64,000 bases of DNA from JANQMY01 sp965228775 (GTDB taxonomy: Bacteria; Pseudomonadota; Alphaproteobacteria; JANQMY01): positions 4,774,001 through 4,838,000 of the forward strand of contig OZ245840.1 of NCBI GenBank assembly GCA_965228775.1, read 5' to 3'. Shown piece after piece: positions 53,359 to 61,395 of the stretch (positions are counted from its first letter, which is position 1; each line of letters starts with the position of its first letter). The notes below the pieces were generated by a model, which ran no database searches, was not told where the DNA came from, and saw only the letters and a list, made by a program, of their open reading frames with translations. Both the position numbers and the translations under genes were made by a program.

Positions 53359-54228
53359 TCAGTCCACAGCTTGGTCGAAATCGAGGCCGATATCAAGGCA
53401 AGGGGCGCTATGGGTCACCCACCCGACGGAAATGAGGTCGACACCGCTGGCGGCGATTGCGGGCGCCGTTTCTTCCGTGATGCCGCCGGAAGCTTCGGTG
53501 ATCATGCGGCCACCGACCATGTCCACAGCTTTCCTCAGTGTGTCGGGAGACATGTTGTCCAGCAAGACCGCATCCGCGCCAATGTCGATAACGGTTTTGA
53601 GCTGTTCAAGCGAATCCACTTCGATTTCGATTTTGACCAGATGGCCGGCGGCCTCTTTGGCGGCCTTTAGGGCGGGGGCCACGCCGCCCGCCATGGCGAT
53701 GTGGTTGTCCTTGATGAGGATCGCATCATCAAGGCCGAACCGGTGGTTCATGCCGCCGCCCGCCCGTACGGCGTATTTTTCGAACGTCCGTAAACCTGGA
53801 GTGGTCTTCCGGGTGCAGCAGATTTTGGCTTTTGCGTCTCCAATGGAGGTTACGATCCGGTTCACACAGGAAGCGACACCGGACAAATGGCCCAGGAAGT
53901 TTAGGGCCACCCGTTCCGCCATAAGGATCGACTGTGCCTTGCCTTCTATGGCGGCGATTTCCTGGCCATTCACCACAGGCGAGGCGTCTGGCGAGATAAT
54001 GGCAATCTGTAATTTGGGGTCGACCAGGCGAAAGGCTGCGCGGGCCATATCAAGACCCGCTACAACGCCTGTCTCGCGGGCGCGCATGATGACGCGGGAT
54101 TTTGTCTCTGCCGGCACCACGGATTGCGTGGTGAGGTCACCTGCGCGGCCCAGATCTTCTTGCAAGGCAGCTTTGACACTGTCCTCGATGAGGATACGAG
54201 GCAGCGGTGTAAGAGAAACAGAATTCAT
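53359..54228 (-). CDS. nadC: Nicotinate-nucleotide pyrophosphorylase (carboxylating)
   Basis: A 289-residue enzyme that converts quinolinate and PRPP to nicotinate mononucleotide in de novo NAD synthesis. VKAALQEDLGRAGDLTTQSV at the N terminus, the KTTPGLRTFEKYAVRAGGGMNHR active-site region and VEVDSLEQL-like metal segments are conserved. It follows nadB by 13 bases. It is the third gene of the nad operon. Confidence 0.96.
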   Translation of the reverse strand: MNSVSLTPLPRILIEDSVKAALQEDLGRAGDLTTQSVVPAETKSRVIMRARETGVVAGLDMARAAFRLVDPKLQIAIISPDASPVVNGQEIAAIEGKAQSILMAERVALNFLGHLSGVASCVNRIVTSIGDAKAKICCTRKTTPGLRTFEKYAVRAGGGMNHRFGLDDAILIKDNHIAMAGGVAPALKAAKEAAGHLVKIEIEVDSLEQLKTVIDIGADAVLLDNMSPDTLRKAVDMVGGRMITEASGGITEETAPAIAASGVDLISVGWVTHSAPCLDIGLDFDQAVD

Positions 54229-54241
54229 GATGTGCGATGTC

Positions 54242-55840
54242 TTAGCCGGCCTGACGGGTAACGAAATCGTCTGGGGCGGCGGTTATCTGATCGTAGGTGA
54301 AAGGCAGGCGGCGGTGGTAGCGTTTGTCCGCCTTCGGAAAGTCTGCCCGGAAATGGCCGCCACGGCTTTCTTGCCTTCTAAGCGCATCTGTCGCGACCAT
54401 CTCAGCCACTGTGATCATATTGACGAGATCCAGTGACAGATCCGGGCGCTCTTTGAGGTCTTGGATCGCCTCTAAGGCATGTAGAAGGGAATCGCGTGTC
54501 CTTACCAATCCGACCTGCCGGGTCATGATATGCCGCAAGCGTTTCACCAGCTGCGCGCTTGACTCCGTATTGCGCATCATCAGCTTTGTCTCGCATGGCG
54601 CGACACCGACGCCGCTGGCGGCCCTTTTTTCGCTTGGCAGAAGCCGGAGCGCCTTGGCAATCCGTGCGCCAAACACCATGGCCTCCAGAAGGGAATTGCT
54701 GGCCAACCGGTTGGCGCCATGAGCCCCTGTGCAGGCGACTTCGCCGCAGGCCCACAAACCGTCAAGCGTGGTCCGGCCCGTCTGATCTGTCACGACGCCG
54801 CCCATGTGGTAATGCGCGGCGGGGGCCACGGGGATCGGCATGTGCCGCGGGTCGATACCCCCCGACATACAGGATTTGAAAACGGTGGGGAATCGGTCGG
54901 GAAAGGCCGAACCGATGGCCTCCCGGCAATCCAGGAACACGTCTTCGCCATTGGCGATCTGTTTGTTGATGGCGCGGGCCACCACGTCGCGCGGCGCCAG
55001 TTCCGCATCCTTGTGTGCGTCCACCATGAAACGGTCGCCGCGACTGTTGACCAACCAAGCACCTTCGCCGCGCAGAGCCTCTGTGGCGAGTGGGGAGGGG
55101 TCTCGATCGATTTTGATCGCCGTGGGGTGGAACTGAACAAATGCCGTATCCGAAAGGGCGGCACCGGCCCGAGCCGCCATCGCCAGCCCATCGCCTTTGG
55201 ACGGGGCAGGGTTCGTCGTCACATCGAAGAGAGTGCCGATCCCGCCGGTTGCCAAAACAACATTCTGGGCCAAGATCAAAACCGGCTCCAGTTCCGCCGT
55301 GGTCTCGTCGACAGCGTAGACGCCGACCACCTTGCCCAGGCGTTTCGCTAGGCTCACGGCACGCAGCCCGGATTTAACGTCAATGTGCTCGTCGGCTTTG
55401 ACGCAGCCCCATAGCGTATCCATGATCACGGCGCCCGCACGGTCGCCGCTCACGTGAATGATCCGGTTTCGAGAATGCGCCGCTTCCCGGCCAAGGACCA
55501 GGTCGCCATTCTCATCCCGATCGAAGGGCACACCGAACGCGATTAGGTCGCGAATGCGGTCGGGGCCTTCCGTGGCGAGGATGGTGGCGATCTTTTCGTC
55601 CACAAGCCCGGCCCCCGCTGCGAGCGTATCTTCGATGTGAAGCTCTGCCGAATCGTCCGGACCGACGGCTGCGGCAATGCCCCCTTGGGCCCAGCCGCTC
55701 GACCCATTTTCCTTGGCGCAACTTGCACCCGCGAGAAGGGTTACTTTCTTCGGGGCCAGTTTTAGCGCGGTGAACAATCCCGCTAAACCAGCACCGACGA
55801 TCAACACATCGCCTGCATCAATGATGTTGGGCTTCGTCAT
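54242..55840 (-). CDS. nadB: L-aspartate oxidase
   Basis: A 532-residue FAD enzyme oxidising L-aspartate to iminoaspartate, the first step of de novo NAD synthesis. The FAD motif VLIVGAGLAGLFTALKLAP is at the N terminus. The active-site segments SSGWAQGGIAAAVG and HPTAI, and a succinate-dehydrogenase-like AHYHMGGVVTD, are present. It follows nadA by 13 bases and precedes nadC by 13 bases. Confidence 0.96.
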   Translation of the reverse strand: MTKPNIIDAGDVLIVGAGLAGLFTALKLAPKKVTLLAGASCAKENGSSGWAQGGIAAAVGPDDSAELHIEDTLAAGAGLVDEKIATILATEGPDRIRDLIAFGVPFDRDENGDLVLGREAAHSRNRIIHVSGDRAGAVIMDTLWGCVKADEHIDVKSGLRAVSLAKRLGKVVGVYAVDETTAELEPVLILAQNVVLATGGIGTLFDVTTNPAPSKGDGLAMAARAGAALSDTAFVQFHPTAIKIDRDPSPLATEALRGEGAWLVNSRGDRFMVDAHKDAELAPRDVVARAINKQIANGEDVFLDCREAIGSAFPDRFPTVFKSCMSGGIDPRHMPIPVAPAAHYHMGGVVTDQTGRTTLDGLWACGEVACTGAHGANRLASNSLLEAMVFGARIAKALRLLPSEKRAASGVGVAPCETKLMMRNTESSAQLVKRLRHIMTRQVGLVRTRDSLLHALEAIQDLKERPDLSLDLVNMITVAEMVATDALRRQESRGGHFRADFPKADKRYHRRLPFTYDQITAAPDDFVTRQAG

Positions 55841-55853
55841 GGCAGACGCGTCC

Positions 55854-56933
55854 TTAGGCGCTGGCTTGGAGCCTATGTTCCAATTGTGCGGCCACAGGGG
55901 CTGGTGAACTTGCCTCGATCATGGCTTCCACGGAAGCACGCGCCCGTTCCGCAACCAACGGATCGACGGTTACTTCGTGCGTCATGTTTTGAAGCGACTC
56001 GAGAATGTTCGGCAACGTAATGCGCTTCATGTGCGGGCACAGATTGCATGGGCGGATGAATTCCACATTCGGTGTTTCCGCCGCCACATTGTCGGACATG
56101 GAGCATTCCGTTACCATTACCACTTGGCGCGGCTGGCGCTCTTTCACGTAGTTGATCATGGCAGAGGTGGAACCCGCAAAGTCGGCTTCCTCCACCACTT
56201 CCGGCGGGCATTCCGGATGTGCCAAGACGATAATGTTCGGATGACCTTCCCGGTAGTTGCGGATTTCTTCGGCGCTGAACCGTTCGTGCACTTCGCAGCG
56301 GCCATGCCACGCGATGATTTCCACATCGGTCTGCTTGGCGACATTTTGAGCGAGGTATTCGTCGGGAATCATCAGCACACGGTCGACGCCCAGCGATTCG
56401 ACAATCTGAACTGCATTGGAAGAGGTGCAGCAGATGTCGGATTCGGCTTTCACGTCGGCGGACGTGTTCACATAGGTGACCACCGGAACGCCGGGGTATT
56501 TTTCGCGCAGCAACCGCACATCACGTCCCGTGATGGATGCAGCAAGGGAGCAACCGGCTTCCATGTCCGGAATCAGCACTGTCTTGTGAGGGTTCAGCAG
56601 CTTTGAAGTCTCAGCCATGAAATGAACGCCACACTGAACGATCACGTCCGCGTCTACTTCGGCGGCTTCTTTCGCAAGCTGCAGAGAGTCGCCGACAATG
56701 TCCGCGACACCGTGGAAAATCTCAGGGGTCTGATAATTATGCGCGAGAATAACGGCGTTCTTCTCACGCTTCAGCTCATTGATAGCTTTGATGTAGGGCG
56801 CGTAAAAAGGCCACTCGATTTCGGGAATGACGTTTGAAACGCGTTCGTAGAACGGCGCCATCTCCTTGGCGATTTCAGGGGTGTATTCCAACGCGTCCGC
56901 TTTCGCGGTTACTGGTGTCGAGGTATTTGACAT
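55854..56933 (-). CDS. nadA: Quinolinate synthase
   Basis: A 359-residue 4Fe-4S enzyme condensing iminoaspartate and dihydroxyacetone phosphate to quinolinate. Cluster-ligand cysteines are visible in VIVQCGVHFM, SDICCTSSNAVQ and IRPCNLCPHMKRI. The ATG at 56933 is chosen over upstream starts because it follows a strong Shine-Dalgarno (AAGGAGG), and it gives the usual length. The upstream 163 bases carry a promoter and two palindromes, and the gene for a NadQ-like regulator lies just beyond. Confidence 0.97.
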   Translation of the reverse strand: MSNTSTPVTAKADALEYTPEIAKEMAPFYERVSNVIPEIEWPFYAPYIKAINELKREKNAVILAHNYQTPEIFHGVADIVGDSLQLAKEAAEVDADVIVQCGVHFMAETSKLLNPHKTVLIPDMEAGCSLAASITGRDVRLLREKYPGVPVVTYVNTSADVKAESDICCTSSNAVQIVESLGVDRVLMIPDEYLAQNVAKQTDVEIIAWHGRCEVHERFSAEEIRNYREGHPNIIVLAHPECPPEVVEEADFAGSTSAMINYVKERQPRQVVMVTECSMSDNVAAETPNVEFIRPCNLCPHMKRITLPNILESLQNMTHEVTVDPLVAERARASVEAMIEASSPAPVAAQLEHRLQASA

Positions 56934-56949
56934 CCTGACGCCCTCCTTA

Positions 56950-56964
56950 TGCTCATAATGAGTA
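56950..56964. promoter_or_regulatory. Candidate NAD-regulator operator, proximal site
   Basis: TGCTCA-TAA-TGAGTA is a near-perfect inverted repeat (consensus TGCTCA-N3-TGAGCA, one mismatch). It lies just upstream of the nadA ribosome-binding site. A second related palindrome is at 57011-57025. Similarity of the two sites, plus the adjacent NadQ-like gene, suggests a shared regulator. Confidence 0.6.
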
Positions 56965-57009
56965 TATATAGCGCATAAAAAAACCGGTTCAACCACCGGA
57001 GGCTTCTTT

Positions 57010-57037
57010 ATGCTACATTTGAGCATTAGTTTGTCAA
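57010..57037 (-). promoter_or_regulatory. Putative nadA promoter with embedded distal operator
   Basis: On the reverse strand TTGACA (57032-57037) is followed after 16 bases by TAGCAT (57010-57015). The palindrome TGCTAC-ATT-TGAGCA (57011-57025, two mismatches to consensus TGCTCA-N3-TGAGCA) covers the spacer and the -10, so a bound regulator would block RNA polymerase. Confidence 0.6.
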
Positions 57038-57066
57038 TAGGCAAGCCAAATCGACGGATTTTTCTG

Positions 57067-57091
57067 AAAAATCTAGTTTTCGGCAGAAAAC
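57067..57091 (-). terminator. Putative terminator downstream of the NadQ-like gene
   Basis: On the reverse strand GTTTTC and GAAAAC (57076-57081, 57086-57091) pair around a 4-base loop, followed by four bases and T5 (57067-57071). The stem is A/T-rich. It lies 6 bases after the regulator stop and would separate it from nadA. Confidence 0.5.
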
Positions 57092-57096
57092 CGCCA

Positions 57097-58113
57097 TTAT
57101 CGGGGGCGGCTTGTTCGGCCGCCTGACGGCAGTTTCACGCCCGGTGCCGGCCGTTCCTTCAAAACATCCCGCCGGAATTGGAAAAGGGCAGCGGGCCGCC
57201 CTCCAGTTTTGGTTGAGACATCTCCTGTTGGTTCAACCATTCGGGTCTTTTCCAGGAGGCGGCGGAAGTTCTGTTTGTGGATGCGGACGCCCGAAATGGC
57301 TTCAACGGTTTTCTGCAGTTCCAGCAGCGTGAAGGCCGCGGGCATCAGCTCGAAGACCACAGGACGGTATTTGAGCTTGCCGCGCAGCCGCCCCATGGCG
57401 GTCGCGAGAATACGGCGGTGGTCATAAAGCATCGGCACGCCGAGAGGCGGCTGTACACGGCTTAGCTTGTCCGCATGAAGGTGAGGGCGGTCCCTCTGGG
57501 CCTCATAGACCAGCCCCGCTTCGTAAAGCAGCTCATAGCGTTCCAGGACCTTTTCCTCGTCCCAGCTTGAGGTTTCAAAGCCAAAACACTGGCAGACCCG
57601 GTCCCAACGGTGGCGTCTCGGACTGTCCTCGGATTCTTGCGACCATTGCAGCAGCAAGGGGCGGATAAGTTCGCCCATAAGCGCGGGTTCGCCGCCGCGC
57701 CAATCTTCCCACGGGAAGTATTGATACCAGGGCTGCCACACGGTGTCCGTACCACTGGCCAGTTCCGTTTCATGGGTGAGGGCCAGGTAGCCGATGGACA
57801 CCACTTGCGGGCTGGCGTCGCCGTCCGCCGAATGGCGTCCCCGGTCGCCGAATGTGTAAAGCTGTTCCGTATAGCCCAGAGAAAGTCCGGTTTGCTCGTC
57901 TACCCAGGTGCGCAGCCCCAGTTCAAGGGTTCGGTGTTGCGCAGGTTCAAAGGGACCGAAGGGCAGGCCGTCACTATCGTCAGGGACGCCGGCATCCGCA
58001 GAGGAGCGCTCGCCAGGGCGGCGCACCACCGTCACCTGGGGCACGTCGTTTGAAATGGTGAGGATGGCCGCATTAAGGCCAATGGTAACGATGGTCGAAT
58101 GTTCGTCCGCCAT
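57097..58113 (-). CDS. NadQ-like Nudix/winged-helix regulator of NAD synthesis
   Basis: A 338-residue protein with a Nudix-like N-terminal part (about 7-170) and a C-terminal winged helix (about 230-330). The N-terminal part contains TIGLNAAILTI, FGPFEPAQHRTLELGLRTW and LYTFGDRGR; the winged helix holds NFRRLLEKTRMVEPTG followed by TGGRPAALFQF. This fits the COG4111/NadQ group of NAD regulators. The canonical Nudix catalytic box is degenerate, so it likely senses rather than hydrolyses. I use the ATG at 58113; an ATG at 58203 would add 30 low-complexity residues. It sits upstream of nadABC. Confidence 0.8.
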   Translation of the reverse strand: MADEHSTIVTIGLNAAILTISNDVPQVTVVRRPGERSSADAGVPDDSDGLPFGPFEPAQHRTLELGLRTWVDEQTGLSLGYTEQLYTFGDRGRHSADGDASPQVVSIGYLALTHETELASGTDTVWQPWYQYFPWEDWRGGEPALMGELIRPLLLQWSQESEDSPRRHRWDRVCQCFGFETSSWDEEKVLERYELLYEAGLVYEAQRDRPHLHADKLSRVQPPLGVPMLYDHRRILATAMGRLRGKLKYRPVVFELMPAAFTLLELQKTVEAISGVRIHKQNFRRLLEKTRMVEPTGDVSTKTGGRPAALFQFRRDVLKERPAPGVKLPSGGRTSRPR

Positions 58114-58205
58114 GTGACCGCCATTGGCCGGGCGCTCGAAGCCCACCACATTGCCGCCATCGGATGCGTCGCCAGGCGGTGGTTTTTTCCGTCCCGTGGG
58201 CATGG

Positions 58206-58730
58206 CTAGGACATGTCCGGATGAATTGTCGGCATGGAAAAGATTTCGCCTTCCCACGTCATCGAACCTGCCCCCATGGCTTCGACCGCTGAAACGAGGC
58301 GGCCCTGTCGCCCCAGGATCTCATCGGCAAGCTTAATCATCAGCCGGTTCGGATGCGCATGAGGGGCAGCGTCCCGCAGTGTCTGAGCCAGCGTGTGCTC
58401 GCTGGCATTGGGATTGCGCTGACACAGCGTAATGAGCGCCGTGGCCGTCGAGCGGCTGATACCCGCCCAACAGTGAATAAGGATCGGCGCGTCATCATGT
58501 GACCAAGTGTCGATGAAGCTCAGGATGCTTTCGATGTGGTTATGTCCTGGCGGAACCAGTTCGGCATCATGATGGGCGATGTCATTGATGGGCACTTGCA
58601 GATGCTTGTCCGGGGAAATCCTGTCCGGCGTCGATATCATGGTTTCAGGATCGAGCAGGCTGATCATATGAGACGGGGCTGAAACGTCGATCACGTCTTC
58701 CACCGCGCTTAACGGGCACACATAGATCAT
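58206..58730 (-). CDS. Dual-specificity/tyrosine phosphatase-like protein
   Basis: A 174-residue phosphatase of the cysteine-based superfamily. The signature HCWAGISRS contains the nucleophile Cys87 and Arg93 (C-x5-R). Candidate general acids lie in the NDIAHHDAE loop. The ATG at 58730 has a strong Shine-Dalgarno (GGAGGA, 6 bases). The frame continues further upstream without support. Substrate unknown; phosphoproteins, nucleotides or inositol phosphates are possible. It is 92 bases upstream of the NadQ-like gene and downstream of the HD gene. Confidence 0.83.
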   Translation of the reverse strand: MIYVCPLSAVEDVIDVSAPSHMISLLDPETMISTPDRISPDKHLQVPINDIAHHDAELVPPGHNHIESILSFIDTWSHDDAPILIHCWAGISRSTATALITLCQRNPNASEHTLAQTLRDAAPHAHPNRLMIKLADEILGRQGRLVSAVEAMGAGSMTWEGEIFSMPTIHPDMS

Positions 58731-58855
58731 GGGTTCCTCCCTCATCGATTCGCTAAAACCAGCGGTCATTATAGCTTTTAGATAGCTATCTGATTCCTGT
58801 TTCAGCGGTATTACGATCGAAACAAGGGACTTCCTTGCCAATCTGATTTTGCAGA

Positions 58856-59443
58856 TCAATCCATTAGAGAATTGAATTTACTGGTAAAAGTAGTCTCAAT
58901 GACGGGGGTTTCCAGAGGTTTAAGGGCGATCCCGTCGGCATATTTGGAGTGAATGAAGAAACGCTTGGCTTCAGTGACGGAGAACCCGGCCAGCTGTGTT
59001 GCTTCCAGATAAGCAGCAATCCCGTCAGCCCGCTTGATGGTCTTGGTAACCTCGTCCGGCAATTTTGCGGGCAGGCCGAAGCGTATGTGGATGGCCGCAA
59101 GCAATCGGTTTTCCAAGGATTTGTACCCGGTACCGATCGCCGCCTTAAAGGGGCTGATCAGGTCTCCAATCACATATTCCGGTGCATCGTGAAGCATGGC
59201 GGCCCGGCGCCATTCTTTGGACCAATTGGGTTTTAGGCGTGTGCAAAGTTCTTCCACCAACATGGAATGTTGAGCGACTGAGAAAGCGTGATCGCCCTCT
59301 GTTTGCCCATTCCAGCGTGCCACGCGGGCAAGGCCATGGGCGATATCTTGAAGTTCGATGTCCAGGGGCGAGGGATCCAGAAGGTCCAAGCGGCGGCCGC
59401 TGAGCATGCGCTGCCAGGCACGCTTGGGGGGCTGTTTCGTCAT
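58856..59443 (-). CDS. HD-domain phosphohydrolase, YfbR-like
   Basis: A 195-residue HD-domain protein. Metal ligands are visible as His59 in SVAQHSML, His85-Asp86 in AMLHDAPEY, and Asp140 in IKRADGI. This spacing matches YfbR-type 5'-deoxynucleotidases and related HD hydrolases. It would hydrolyse nucleoside monophosphates, but the exact substrate is not predictable. It lies between a FabH-like gene and a phosphatase, all on the reverse strand. The 125-base gap after it contains two GATTC sites. Confidence 0.85.
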   Translation of the reverse strand: MTKQPPKRAWQRMLSGRRLDLLDPSPLDIELQDIAHGLARVARWNGQTEGDHAFSVAQHSMLVEELCTRLKPNWSKEWRRAAMLHDAPEYVIGDLISPFKAAIGTGYKSLENRLLAAIHIRFGLPAKLPDEVTKTIKRADGIAAYLEATQLAGFSVTEAKRFFIHSKYADGIALKPLETPVIETTFTSKFNSLMD

Positions 59444-59481
59444 GAAATACGATCCAGTCGTTCAAGTCTAAGAGAGGTAAA

Positions 59482-59504
59482 GAACCAATCTAATCAATTG
59501 GTTC
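59482..59504 (-). terminator. Possible terminator at the end of the FabH-like gene
   Basis: GAACCAAT (59482-59489) pairs with ATTGGTTC (59497-59504) around a 7-base loop, and the hairpin overlaps the stop codon. Only a short T-rich stretch follows on the reverse strand, so it may be weak. Confidence 0.4.
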
Positions 59505-60624
59505 AGGAGATTTTCTCAACCACCACGGTGCCTGCGGAATAGCCCGCGCCGAACGAACAGATAAGGCCTAAATCGCCCACCGCCAAGTCGGACTTGTATT
59601 TGTGAAAGGCGATGATCGACCCGGCGGAGCTCGTGTTGGCGTATTCGTCCAAGATGACCGGCGCCTGTTCCGGATCAGGATCCTGGCCCAACACCTTCCG
59701 GCTGATGAAGTCGTTCATGTTCTTGTTGGCCTGATGCAGCCACATCCGCTTCAGCTCGCTGGCGTCTTTGCCCAGATCGTCCAGATGGGCGACGATCATC
59801 TCGGACACCATGGGCACCACTTCCTTGAACACTTTCCGTCCTTCCTGAACGAACAGTTTGTCTTTGTCGCCCGCCGTTTCAGGGGCGGTGCGGTTCAAGA
59901 AACCAAAATTGTTACGGATGTTGTTGGAGAACGTTGTCTTGAGGCGCGTTCCGAGGATACGGAAGCTATCCTTTGATTTTGCTTGATCTTCTGGCTCCAG
60001 AACAACCGCCGTTGCCACGTCGCCGAAGATGAAGTGACTGTCCCGATCGCGGAAGTTCAAATGGCCGGTACAGATCTCCGGGTTCACAACGAGGATCGAA
60101 CGGGCATTGCCTGCCTTGATCATGTCGGCGGCGGCTTGGATGCCGAACGTTGCCGACGAACAGGCCACATTCATATCGAAACCGAAGCCGTCAATGCCAA
60201 GCGCATCTTGGATCTCAATCGAGATGGCGGGATAAGCGCGCTGCAGGTTCGAACAGGCAACCAAAACGGCATCGATGTCTTCCGGTTTCTTGTCGGCGGC
60301 TTTCATGGCTTCGCGCGCCGCAAGAACGCCCATCTCGGCCAGGATCGACAACTGGTCGTTCGGGCGTTCCGGGAAACGGGGACACATCACGTCCGGGTCA
60401 AGCGTATGCTCTTTTTCGACCACGTAGCGCGCTTTGATGCCGCTGGCCTTCTCGATGAATTCAACGCTTGATTCCTGAAGCGCTTCTATCTCACCGCGTT
60501 CGATCGCGTCTTTGTTCTCGCTGTTGAACTTTTGGACATAGGCGTTAAACGCCTGAACAAGCTCTTCGTTGGAAATTGAATTGGCCGGCGTGTAAAGGCC
60601 GGTACCGCTGATGGCAATTCCCAT
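59503..60624 (-). CDS. Beta-ketoacyl-ACP synthase III-like enzyme (long FabH form)
   Basis: A 373-residue thiolase-fold enzyme. The nucleophile is Cys155 in NVACSSATFG; the catalytic His and Asn lie in WLHQANKNM and EYANTSSAGS. It is about 55 residues longer than E. coli FabH, largely from an N-terminal insertion (about 25-55, QKFNSENKDAIERGE). It condenses an acyl-CoA or acyl-ACP with malonyl-ACP, but chain specificity is unclear. The ATG at 60624 has GGAG 6 bases upstream. It is not in a fatty acid synthesis cluster. Confidence 0.88.
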   Translation of the reverse strand: MGIAISGTGLYTPANSISNEELVQAFNAYVQKFNSENKDAIERGEIEALQESSVEFIEKASGIKARYVVEKEHTLDPDVMCPRFPERPNDQLSILAEMGVLAAREAMKAADKKPEDIDAVLVACSNLQRAYPAISIEIQDALGIDGFGFDMNVACSSATFGIQAAADMIKAGNARSILVVNPEICTGHLNFRDRDSHFIFGDVATAVVLEPEDQAKSKDSFRILGTRLKTTFSNNIRNNFGFLNRTAPETAGDKDKLFVQEGRKVFKEVVPMVSEMIVAHLDDLGKDASELKRMWLHQANKNMNDFISRKVLGQDPDPEQAPVILDEYANTSSAGSIIAFHKYKSDLAVGDLGLICSFGAGYSAGTVVVEKIS

Positions 60625-60775
60625 CACGTACTCCACCCTAAAAGTGTTGGATTTGACTCTGTTGACGACAAATTAGTGCAGAAACTGCCTCAATTCCAAG
60701 CAACATCGGTTTCGATTTGAAATATCGATAGCTTCCGTTGGGGAATATCTGAGGCGCTCTATCGCCCAAACACGC

Positions 60776-61375
60776 CTATTTACGTGGCCGTTTCGCCAGT
60801 TTTGCGCACTCTTTGTGACGGAAACAGGTGATCATATGATCGTTCACCATCCCCACCGCTTGCATGAAAGCATATGTGATGGTTGGGCCGCAGAATTTGA
60901 AGCCACGCGTCTTTAACGCCTTAGACATGTCCTTGCTTTCGGCTGTGGCCACCGGCACCTCGCCCATGGACGTCCACTCATTGATGATCGGTTTGCCGCC
61001 CACAAACGCCCATAGAAACTCTGAGAACCCATCTTCTTGTTCCATGATGTCGAGATAAGCGCGGGCATTGCCGATGGTCGCTTCGATCTTGCCCCGGTGG
61101 CGAATGATGCCTGCGTCCTTCAGAAGTTTTTCCACCTTGGCAGGTTTGTATCTGGCGATCTTAACGGGCTCGAAACCATCGAAGGCCTTTCGGAAGTTAT
61201 CCCGTTTGCGCAGGATAGTGAGCCAGGACAGTCCCGCTTGAAATCCGTCCAGAGTGAGCTTCTCGAACAGAGCCCGGTCATCCCACTCCGGCACGCCCCA
61301 TTCTTCGTCGTGATATTTGATGTAATCGTCGTGGACGGTTCCCGGCCAGCTGCAGCGGGTTTTTTCTTTGGGCAC
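60776..61375 (-). CDS. tag: DNA-3-methyladenine glycosylase I
   Basis: A 199-residue base-excision enzyme removing 3-methyladenine. TRCSWPGTVHDDYIKYHDEEWGVP at the N terminus contains the Cys and His of the zinc snap; the C-terminal partners are in MVNDHMITCFRHKEC. The DGFQAGLSWLTIL segment forms the base-binding pocket. Length matches E. coli Tag. It lies just downstream of ygfZ (20 bases) and may share its transcript. Confidence 0.96.
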   Translation of the reverse strand: MPKEKTRCSWPGTVHDDYIKYHDEEWGVPEWDDRALFEKLTLDGFQAGLSWLTILRKRDNFRKAFDGFEPVKIARYKPAKVEKLLKDAGIIRHRGKIEATIGNARAYLDIMEQEDGFSEFLWAFVGGKPIINEWTSMGEVPVATAESKDMSKALKTRGFKFCGPTITYAFMQAVGMVNDHMITCFRHKECAKLAKRPRK

Positions 61376-61395
61376 AGTCGATTCTGTCTTTCAAG

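Noticed and set aside
53228..54436. A 402-codon forward frame opposite nadC and the SDR
   Set aside because: It overlaps nadC completely, crosses gene boundaries and has no recognisable domain.
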